Source: an uncultured Clostridia bacterium
Lineage (GTDB): Bacteria; Bacillota; Clostridia; RUG12999
Length of the DNA stretch: 16,919 nucleotides
Direction: 5' to 3'
Assembly (NCBI GenBank): GCA_934792465.1
Contig: CAKVOK010000064.1
Span: 1 to 16,919, forward strand
A program made the position numbers and the translations under genes. Shown here one piece after another: positions 12,058 through 16,919 of this stretch (its first letter is position 1; every line of letters begins with the position of its first letter). Below the pieces are notes generated by a model, which was given only the letters and a program-made list of their open reading frames with translations, did no database searches and was not told the origin of the DNA.

Positions 12058-13554
12058 TTGAACGAAGCGGTGAAAAAATTAAACCGATTAATGGCAGTTG
12101 ATGAGTCCTCGAAAACGGCTCGCAAGAAATACCGCAAAGCGAGAGAATCGTTTTGGGAATTTTGCAAATTAATCAATCCGAAGTTTTTTAAAGACAGCCG
12201 TCCGCATTTAAAAAGGATTGCGGACACGCTGCAAGCATTGTATGAGGGGCGCATAGTGCGCCGGGGCGATACGTGGGAAATACACCTGACTCCGCAAAAA
12301 AATCCGTGTAAAAAGCTTATGCTCAACGTACCGCCCCGACACGGGAAGAGCTACACCGTATCATTGTTTGTGCAGTGGGTGTACGGAAAAAACATAGAAA
12401 ACAAAGTTATTGCCGTTACGTACAACGAGATTTTGGCGGGTCGTTTTTCCGTCAATGTGCGTGACGGCATTGACGCTACGAGGATAGACGACAATTTGGT
12501 GGTATTCTCGGACGTATTCCCGGAAGTTAAAATCAAAGACGGCGACGCCGCAAAGCAGATATGGGCGTTGTGCGGACAATATTTTTCTTATCTCGGCACA
12601 GGCTTCGGCGGTACGATTACGGGTGTCGGCTGTAACATAGGTATCATAGACGACCCGGTGAAGAATAACAAAGAGGCGTTTAACGAAAATCTGCTGCAAG
12701 GGCAGTTTGACTGGTATTCTGACACGTTTTTATCACGTATCGAAGAGGGCGGCATACAGATTATAATCATGACACGGTGGAGTACGAAAGATTTATGCGG
12801 TCGGCTGCTGGAACAAGAACCGGAAGAATGGTACGAACTGCGAATGCAAGCTGAAACGGACGGTGAAATGCTGTGTCCGGAATTGCTGAGTCTTGAATCG
12901 TACAAAAAGAAGTGCGCTGTGATGAGCGAGCCTATCGCTGCTGCAAACTATCAGCAGAAGCCCGTAGACCTTGAGGGCTGTCTGTATCGTGACTTTAAAA
13001 CATATGACACGATACCGTATGAAGAAAACAAGGCAAAACATATTGTTGCGTACTGTGATACCGCTGATACGGGAAGCGACTATCTGTGCCTCATAATTGC
13101 GGCGGCGATACAAGGGTATTACTATGTACTCGATGTGTATTACACTACCGCTCCCATGGAGATTACGGAAACGGAAGCCGCACGGCGGTTATACGAACAC
13201 AAGGTAAACACGGCAACGATAGAGAGCAACAACGGCGGCCGGGGATTTGCGAGAGCCGTTGAAAAACAGCTGTGGGACAGATACCATACACGGCGGACGG
13301 CTGTCAAATGGTTTCATCAGTCACAGAACAAGCAAGCGAGAATATTGTCAAATTCTACGGCTGTTATGAATACCGTTATATTCCCGAAAAATTGGAATGT
13401 ACGCTGGCCCGATTACTACAAAGCCATGTCAACGTATCAAGCGACCGGGAAAAACGAGCATGACGACGCACCGGACGCTACAACGGGACTGGCGGAACTC
13501 GGAATCATAAACGGACGTGTCCGTCTGTTTGCAAAATCATTACTGGGATTATAG
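12058..13554 (+). CDS. terL: Terminase large subunit
   Basis: A 498-residue protein. The TTG start at 12058 follows AGAGGTGAG with a 5-6 base gap. The N-terminal packaging ATPase has Walker A VPPRHGKS (91-98), adenine-side motifs, and Walker B IGIIDDP (194-200), followed by a coupling-type 'IIIMTRW' (235-241). The C-terminal RNase-H-like nuclease has an acidic AYCDTADTGSD (331-341, first Asp334), IESNNGG (388-394) and HDDAPDA (468-474), which provide the metal-binding acidic residues. It cuts phage DNA and drives it into the prohead with ATP hydrolysis; in a Mu-like phage this would be headful packaging. It lies directly before the portal, whose ribosome binding site overlaps its stop codon. 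Confidence 0.96.
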   Translation: MNEAVKKLNRLMAVDESSKTARKKYRKARESFWEFCKLINPKFFKDSRPHLKRIADTLQALYEGRIVRRGDTWEIHLTPQKNPCKKLMLNVPPRHGKSYTVSLFVQWVYGKNIENKVIAVTYNEILAGRFSVNVRDGIDATRIDDNLVVFSDVFPEVKIKDGDAAKQIWALCGQYFSYLGTGFGGTITGVGCNIGIIDDPVKNNKEAFNENLLQGQFDWYSDTFLSRIEEGGIQIIIMTRWSTKDLCGRLLEQEPEEWYELRMQAETDGEMLCPELLSLESYKKKCAVMSEPIAAANYQQKPVDLEGCLYRDFKTYDTIPYEENKAKHIVAYCDTADTGSDYLCLIIAAAIQGYYYVLDVYYTTAPMEITETEAARRLYEHKVNTATIESNNGGRGFARAVEKQLWDRYHTRRTAVKWFHQSQNKQARILSNSTAVMNTVIFPKNWNVRWPDYYKAMSTYQATGKNEHDDAPDATTGLAELGIINGRVRLFAKSLLGL

Positions 13555-13565
13555 GAGGATTTTTT

Positions 13566-14828
13566 GTGGATATACGAAAACAAATTGATAAATTTTGTAC
13601 CCGTCAGCTGCCAAGGCTCGAAAATCTGCATGATTATTACTTGGGTAAACACAGGATTTTGAGAGTACAAAAAGCCGACAACAAACCGAATAACAGACTT
13701 GTAACGAATTACGCCCGTGATATTGTATTGAATACCACGGGGTATTTTATGGGCAATCCCGTTGTATATGAATGTGAGGACGAAAGCCTTAAACAGGATA
13801 TTACGGACATAACGGCATACAATGACGATGACGCACACAACTTTTCTTTGTCGCTTGATATATCGACCTACGGACTGGCGTATGAGCTTATATATTTTGA
13901 CAGTGATAAAAAAATCAGATATGCGAAGCTTTCGCCGCTGAACACGTTTATTTCATATAACAATGATATTGAAAGAACGATAAATTATGCGGTGTATTTT
14001 TATGACATCGAGGACGAGGAAACGGAGAAAGTGACGAGATATGCCAATGTGTATGACGATAAGTGTATAACCGCATACAGAATAGACACGGTATGTACGC
14101 TTTTGAGCAAAGAACCGCATTACTGCGGTCAAGTGCCTGTTAATATATATGTCAATAACGAGTACAAGCAGGGCGATTTTGAGCCTGTTATAACTTTAAT
14201 CGACGCATACAACACAATGCAGTCGGAATCGGTCAATGATTTTCAGGCATTCGCAGACGCATATCTGCATTTGCGGGGTGCAAAAATCAATGAAGAGGAC
14301 GCAGAAGAAATTCGGGAAAAGCGTATTATCGAAACGGACGAAAACGGCGAAATAAACTGGGTTGTAAAAAATGTCCCGGACGGATATATCGAAAATATAA
14401 AAAATCGGCTGAATAAGGATATTTACACAACGTCGCAGACGATTAATTTCGCCGATGAAAATTTCAACAACAACGATTCGGGGCGTGCATTGAAGCATAA
14501 GCTTCTGCAATTTGAAAACCGTGTTGCGAACACGCAGAGATATTACGAAAAATCGCTTGCGAGGCGGTGGGAAATAATCTGCGATATGCTTAATCTGCTC
14601 GGCAGAAATTATGATTTTACAAGTATTAAATTTGTCTTTAACCGTAATCTTCCGGCAGATTTGACGGAAATATCAACCATGATTGCACAGCTTACCGGAG
14701 TTGTTTCAAAGCGCACGCTTTTAGCGCAGCTGCCTTTTGTAAGCGATGTGGACGCAGAGCTGGAGGAGCTTAAAAAGGAATTGCCCGAAACGGAGCTTTT
14801 TAACGGTGAGGGCGTAAGCTATGAATAA
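13566..14828 (+). CDS. Portal protein (SPP1 gp6-type)
   Basis: A 420-residue protein. The GTG start at 13566 has AGGAGG (13553-13558) 7 bases upstream. The SPP1-type portal pattern is clear: N-terminal 'YYLGKHRILRV..DNKPNNRLVTNYARDIVLNTTGYFMGNPV' (split phrases at residues ~24-65), 'STYGLAYELIYFD', 'VNDFQAFADAYLHLRG', and C-terminal helices ending in 'VSKRTLLAQLPFVSDVDAELEEL'. Portals form the 12-13-subunit ring at one capsid vertex for DNA entry and the tail joint. Mu itself has a DUF935-type portal, so the head module here is of a different ancestry from its transposition module. It overlaps the next gene by 8 bases. Confidence 0.93.
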   Translation: MDIRKQIDKFCTRQLPRLENLHDYYLGKHRILRVQKADNKPNNRLVTNYARDIVLNTTGYFMGNPVVYECEDESLKQDITDITAYNDDDAHNFSLSLDISTYGLAYELIYFDSDKKIRYAKLSPLNTFISYNNDIERTINYAVYFYDIEDEETEKVTRYANVYDDKCITAYRIDTVCTLLSKEPHYCGQVPVNIYVNNEYKQGDFEPVITLIDAYNTMQSESVNDFQAFADAYLHLRGAKINEEDAEEIREKRIIETDENGEINWVVKNVPDGYIENIKNRLNKDIYTTSQTINFADENFNNNDSGRALKHKLLQFENRVANTQRYYEKSLARRWEIICDMLNLLGRNYDFTSIKFVFNRNLPADLTEISTMIAQLTGVVSKRTLLAQLPFVSDVDAELEELKKELPETELFNGEGVSYE

Positions 14829-15648
14829 TGCGGAATATTGGGAAAAGCGTCTTGCCAAAATCAGAGATAATGCCGTAAAAAACGAAAAAATCAAAGCTAT
14901 ATACCGCAGAGCATACAGAACTACGGAAAAGGATTTGAAAAAGCTGTATGATGAACTTGCGGACATGGGAGAACTTACGGCTTCAAAGCTGTACCGCTCC
15001 CGGCGCTTTCTCACGTTGCTTGATGAACTGAAAAAGCAAAACGGCGATATAAAAAGCACACTTGCAAAGCGTATTAAAACAGCGTTAAAACAGGCTTTTA
15101 AAGATACTTATTCGCTTGCCGGGGAAAAACTCGGCAAAGAAACGGCATGGACGGTGCAGAACTCCAAAGCAGCCGAAACGATTATAAATACAGACTGGTC
15201 GGGAAAACATTTTTCAAAGCGGATTTGGGCGAATACAAATAAGTTATCAACCGACATTCGCCGGAAAGTGACTGATTGCGTAATACGAGGCACGGCAAAA
15301 GACACGGCGATAAAACAAATAATGAAATCGTATGATACGGGATACAACAATGCATACAGACTTGTGCAGACGGAAGTCGCCCGCACACAAAACGCCGCAA
15401 GCGTCGAGCGGTACAAAGAAGAGGGCGTCAAAAAAGCAAAGTGGGTTACGGCACATGATGAGCGTGTATGTCCGCATTGCGGAGCAATGGAGGGAAAAAT
15501 ATTCGATATTGACAAAGTGCCGCATATAATGCACCCACGCTGCCACTGCTCTGTTGACCCTGTTGTGTCGTCAATACCGGGAATGAAAGATATTGAGATA
15601 CATTATAGGGATAAGCAGGAATACGGGAAAGAAATTACGGAAAAATAA
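14821..15648 (+). CDS. Minor head protein, SPP1 gp7 / Mu F-type
   Basis: A 275-residue protein. The N-terminal half is helical and basic (KAIYRRAYRTTEKDLKKLYDE). The C-terminal ~110 residues are the MuF/phage head morphogenesis domain, with 'RLVQTEVARTQNAASVERY', the metal-site phrase 'DERVCPHCGAMEG' and 'HPRCHCSVDP'. The cysteines and histidine probably coordinate zinc. In SPP1, gp7 binds the portal and enters the prohead, assisting DNA ejection. It directly follows the portal, as in SPP1-like phages. There is no fused toxin or ADP-ribosylase at the C-terminus, as some MuF proteins have; the protein ends soon after the domain. Confidence 0.92.
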   Translation: MNNAEYWEKRLAKIRDNAVKNEKIKAIYRRAYRTTEKDLKKLYDELADMGELTASKLYRSRRFLTLLDELKKQNGDIKSTLAKRIKTALKQAFKDTYSLAGEKLGKETAWTVQNSKAAETIINTDWSGKHFSKRIWANTNKLSTDIRRKVTDCVIRGTAKDTAIKQIMKSYDTGYNNAYRLVQTEVARTQNAASVERYKEEGVKKAKWVTAHDERVCPHCGAMEGKIFDIDKVPHIMHPRCHCSVDPVVSSIPGMKDIEIHYRDKQEYGKEITEK

Positions 15649-15671
15649 TTAAAATTTTTTTCAAAAACCTC

Positions 15672-15700
15672 TTGACAAATACGACAATGTGTGGTATAAT
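15672..15700 (+). promoter_or_regulatory. Consensus promoter of the toxin transcript (TTGACA-17-TATAAT)
   Basis: TTGACA at 15672-15677 and TATAAT at 15695-15700, exactly 17 bases apart: a perfect sigma-A promoter. The expected start is near 15707, the first base of the AGGAGGTGA ribosome binding site, giving a leader of only about 19 bases. A host-type promoter inside a late operon suggests expression in the lysogen. Confidence 0.88.
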
Positions 15701-15725
15701 ATATACAGGAGGTGAGAGAAAGGCA

Positions 15726-15833
15726 ATGGCAAAGAAAAAAATAAAGAAGTCCACCAAGAAATTCATAACGCAAATACTGGCAGACTTCCTCATAGGGTTG
15801 TTGCTTCTGATTATAGATAAATTAATCAGATAG
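15726..15833 (+). CDS. Predicted type I toxin: 35-residue basic membrane peptide
   Basis: ATG at 15726 has AGGAGGTGA 10 bases upstream. The 35-residue peptide has a strongly basic N-terminus (MAKKKIKKSTKKF), a hydrophobic helix (ILADFLIGLLLLII) and a charged end (DKLIR). This is the usual build of type I toxins that insert into the inner membrane and depolarise it. It has its own perfect promoter, and a perfect convergent promoter lies just beyond its stop, directing RNA antisense to the gene. A 7-bp hairpin with a GAAA loop follows the stop (15837-15854). No named family is claimed. The alternative is a holin-like or small structural membrane peptide, but the antisense arrangement favours toxin-antitoxin. 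Confidence 0.75.
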   Translation: MAKKKIKKSTKKFITQILADFLIGLLLLIIDKLIR

Positions 15834-15854
15834 CACGAGGGGAGAAATCCCCTC
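15734..15854 (-). ncRNA. Predicted antisense RNA antitoxin, about 115-120 nt
   Basis: From the minus-strand promoter at 15889-15861, transcription should begin near 15854. The RNA would start with the hairpin GAGGGGA/TCCCCTC (15854-15837), cover the toxin's 3' and middle coding region, and end at a candidate terminator. That terminator is a minus-strand dyad GAAGTC...GACTTC with inner CCA/TGG (15788-15746), followed by a T-rich run opposite the A-rich lysine codons (15745-15731). Pairing with the toxin message would block it or trigger RNase III cleavage, as in TxpA/RatA-type systems. End points are predictions. Confidence 0.6.
15837..15854. other. Hairpin with GAAA tetraloop after the toxin stop
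   Basis: GAGGGGA-GAAA-TCCCCTC: a 7-bp stem with a GNRA-type loop in the sense transcript. It begins 3 bases after the toxin stop codon. No T-run follows on the plus strand, so it is not a classical terminator. The same bases form the 5' end of the predicted antisense RNA, so it may be the loop where the two RNAs first make contact. Confidence 0.6.
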
Positions 15855-15860
15855 AACCCT

Positions 15861-15889
15861 ATTATACAATATTATGCGCCATTTGTCAA
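15861..15889 (-). promoter_or_regulatory. Consensus antisense promoter (TTGACA-17-TATAAT, minus strand)
   Basis: Reading the minus strand, TTGACA is at 15889-15884 and TATAAT at 15866-15861, with a 17-base spacer: again a perfect consensus. It faces the toxin promoter 161 bases away, and its transcript runs over the toxin gene. It is the main support for an RNA antitoxin. Confidence 0.85.
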
Positions 15890-15895
15890 GCAAAA

Positions 15896-15991
15896 ATGAA
15901 AAGTATATTGTTTATTTTGGGGGTAGCATTTATTTTACTCGGCATAATAAGACTGATATATTTTATCAGGCACAGAAAGGATTTTGATTGA
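15896..15991 (+). CDS. 31-residue membrane peptide
   Basis: ATG at 15896 to TGA at 15989-15991 encodes a hydrophobic helix (ILFILGVAFILLGIIRLIYFI, split here as ILFILGVAF and ILLGIIRLIYF) and a basic tail RHRKDFD. It ends 2 bases before the ATG of the next gene. The ribosome binding site is weak, so it may be translated poorly or only after the upstream gene. It may be a second small membrane effector of the toxin cassette, or a chance ORF; membrane-like composition and tight spacing favour a real gene. Confidence 0.45.
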   Translation: MKSILFILGVAFILLGIIRLIYFIRHRKDFD

Positions 15992-15993
15992 TT

Positions 15994-16182
15994 ATGTCAA
16001 ATGCAATTAAACAAGCCAGAGAAGCTGCCGGACTGACACAGCAGCAAATGTCGGAACTGTTAAAAATTCCGAAACGCACCATAGAAAGCTGGGATTCCGG
16101 CAAAAGAGTACCGCCGGAATATGTGGAACGTCTTGTCATAGCGGAACTAAAAAGAAAATCTGATTGTCAATGCGATGACTAA
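15994..16182 (+). CDS. Small HTH (Xre-family) DNA-binding protein
   Basis: A 62-residue protein. The ATG at 15994 is the conservative start; a TTG at 15988 in the same frame has better spacing (7 bases) from AAAGG and may be the true one. The HTH is clear (IKQAREAAGLTQQQMSELLKI followed by PKRTIESWDSGKRVPPEYV; phrases shown separately). The 'PKRTIExWxxGxRxPPEYVxRL' pattern is a widespread small HTH family of Firmicutes phages and islands. It shares the transcript with the toxin peptide and ends just before a terminator, so it may control the cassette promoters or other phage genes. No partner is known. Confidence 0.82.
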   Translation: MSNAIKQAREAAGLTQQQMSELLKIPKRTIESWDSGKRVPPEYVERLVIAELKRKSDCQCDD

Positions 16183-16193
16183 ATCACCGAAAG

Positions 16194-16216
16194 AGCGCCC
16201 GTAAGGGTGCTTTTTT
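16194..16216 (+). terminator. Intrinsic terminator after the toxin/HTH cassette
   Basis: AGCGCCC (16194-16200) pairs with GGGTGCT (16205-16211; one G-U) around a GTAA loop, followed by a run of six Ts (16211-16216). It closes the unit that starts at the promoter at 15672. It also lies inside the late operon upstream of the fibre genes, with no new promoter visible after it, so late transcription must read through. Confidence 0.85.
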
Positions 16217-16238
16217 CATACAAAAAAGGAGGTTGAAT

Positions 16239-16580
16239 ATGCTCAAAACAGAAAATCAAAAAATATACCTGACCCGTGGCGACAATGCACAAATAACGGT
16301 TACGGTAACGGATACAAACGGTGTACCGATAAGCTTTCCGGACGGTGCGGAATATACGATATATTTGACCGTCAAACGGGATATAGACGATACAACGGCG
16401 GTTATATCAAAATCGGCGGCAAATACGAACGTTATATCATTTACCCCGGCAGATACAAAAGATTTGGAGTTCGGCAGATATGTATATGACATTGAGCTGC
16501 ATTATCAAAATGAGGTGCATACAATCGTAGAACCGCATACGTTTGTAATTGGTGAGGAGGTGCGTACAAATGGAGCTTAA
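16239..16580 (+). CDS. Baseplate/tail-appendage protein (BppU-like beta domain)
   Basis: A 113-residue protein. ATG 16239 was chosen for AAGGAGG 6 bases upstream. The sequence (IYLTRGDNAQITVTVTD...EYTIYLTVKRDID...FGRYVYDIELHYQNEVHTIV) is all beta-strand in character. It matches the common small phage protein that has the fold of the N-terminal domain of BppU upper-baseplate proteins and precedes tail-fibre genes in Firmicutes phages. It probably attaches receptor-binding fibres to the baseplate. It overlaps the following fibre-like gene by 11 bases. Its direct placement after the terminator, without capsid and tail-tube genes in between, is unusual. Confidence 0.75.
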   Translation: MLKTENQKIYLTRGDNAQITVTVTDTNGVPISFPDGAEYTIYLTVKRDIDDTTAVISKSAANTNVISFTPADTKDLEFGRYVYDIELHYQNEVHTIVEPHTFVIGEEVRTNGA

Positions 16581-16919
16581 GGCGGTTTTGAGTGCTTCCG
16601 GCGAAATGACCGGAGCGGTGGGAGTAGCAAAAGGCGAGGACGGAAAAACGCCTGTTAAAGGCGTAGATTATTTCACGGCGGCGGAAATTGCCGAGATAAT
16701 TAATGCGGCACTTGCAAAGGCTGATACAAAGTACGTTGCACAGCTTACCGGGAAAGGCTTATCTGCAAACGATTATACCGATACAGACAAGGCAGAGGTG
16801 GCAAAAATCAAGGATAAGGTCGGCTTTACGGATTATGCCACGGCAGAAAGCGGAGGTGTTGTTAAAGTTAGTGAAATATATGGTACAAATATAAAGGATG
16901 GTAAATTAAGTCTTATTCC
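16570..16919 (+). CDS. Tail fibre / appendage protein, partial (continues past window)
   Basis: The ATG at 16570 overlaps the previous gene; 116 codons are visible and the frame is open at the window end. The start (MELKAVLSASGEMTGAVG) and the collagen-like phrase GEDGKTPVKGVDYFTAAEI are typical of Firmicutes tail-appendage proteins. So is the 'YVAQLTGKGLSANDYTDTDKAEVAKI' stretch, which recurs in fibre and adsorption proteins. It probably forms part of the trimeric fibre that contacts the host surface. The visible end (SGGVVKVSEIYGTNIKDGKL) looks like the beginning of a beta-helical or peptide-repeat shaft. Receptor specificity cannot be judged. Confidence 0.8.
   Translation, partial: MELKAVLSASGEMTGAVGVAKGEDGKTPVKGVDYFTAAEIAEIINAALAKADTKYVAQLTGKGLSANDYTDTDKAEVAKIKDKVGFTDYATAESGGVVKVSEIYGTNIKDGKLSLI

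Larger units (their letters stand above)
2322..16919 (+). mobile_element. Mu-like transposable prophage, left part (right end outside window)
   Basis: The element holds a MuA-type DDE transposase, a MuB-type ATPase, GemA, a Mor-family activator, gp26/gp27-type proteins, large terminase, a portal and a MuF head protein, in the order typical of transposable phages. The left boundary is placed at the TG dinucleotide at 2322-2323, because MuA-family elements begin with TG and the host coding frame of the truncated transporter gene ends there. A short (about 5 bp) target duplication, here CCAAT or similar, should recur at the right end, which is not in the window. The boundary could be off by a few bases. 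Confidence 0.85.

Noticed and set aside
14821..15648. MuF protein carrying a C-terminal polymorphic toxin
   Set aside because: Only about 30 residues follow the zinc-site motif HPRCHC, too few for a toxin domain.
15640..15670. AT-only dyad plus T-run after the minor head gene as a terminator
   Set aside because: The stem contains only A-T pairs and would be too weak to terminate transcription.
15635..15856. 73-codon minus-strand frame over the toxin gene
   Set aside because: Its hydrophobic composition mirrors the toxin and it has no ribosome binding site; the minus-strand transcript is better read as a non-coding antisense RNA.

Overview
The window looks like the left part of an integrated Mu-like (transposable) phage in the chromosome of a low-to-mid-GC Firmicute, most likely a gut-type Clostridia. 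The evidence is strong AAGGAGG-type ribosome binding sites, frequent GTG/TTG starts, consensus TTGACA/TATAAT promoters, an AT-rich host flank, and phage families typical of Clostridia. The species cannot be named from the sequence.

Host flank (1-2321, minus strand): a long secreted surface protein with a signal peptide and carbohydrate-binding/Ig-like modules runs off the left edge. Directly upstream lies the last ~30 codons of an ABC-transporter sugar-binding lipoprotein gene. The phage appears to have inserted into that gene and truncated it. The inferred left end of the phage is near 2322, where the sequence begins with TG.

Phage left end (2322-2829): about 500 bases without genes, holding short repeats (three AACAGGGAT-type, three GAGAAAAG, three TTTTAATGATTT), a terminator hairpin and a 15-bp inverted repeat. 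These are candidate transposase-binding and insulating sites.

Lysogeny switch (2830-4209): a LexA/CI-type self-cleaving repressor and a small membrane protein are read leftward. A Cro/Ner-like protein is read rightward. Two back-to-back consensus promoters lie between them, with three matching 15-bp operators (AATAG-N5-CTATT).

Early operon (4012-10128): two cysteine-rich proteins, two very small ORFs, a 45-bp tandem-repeat block, a MuA-type DDE transposase, a MuB-type AAA ATPase, a small membrane protein, an AbrB/zinc-ribbon protein, an unrecognised coiled-coil protein in the position of Gam, GemA and a Mor-type activator. A terminator ends this unit. A Mor-dependent-looking promoter has its -10 box inside the left arm of that same terminator.

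Late operon (10225 to the window end): a DUF2730-like protein, a gp26-like protein, a gp27/DUF3486-like small terminase, a NusG-family (LoaP-like) antiterminator, a 208-nt structured untranslated leader, large terminase, SPP1-type portal, and an SPP1 gp7/MuF minor head protein. Next comes a compact island with a predicted type I toxin-antitoxin pair, a 31-aa membrane peptide, an HTH protein and a terminator. A baseplate/fibre-associated protein and the start of a tail-fibre-like gene follow. Capsid, tail-tube and tape-measure genes are not between the head protein and the fibre genes.

How the parts work together (inference): CI represses the early promoter. On induction, MuA/MuB replicate the genome by transposition and Mor switches on the late promoter. 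The phage NusG paralogue then probably helps polymerase cross the long late operon, including the internal terminator at 16194-16216. The most novel-looking elements are this NusG paralogue with its leader, the head-to-head consensus-promoter toxin/antisense cassette, and the promoter nested in a terminator.
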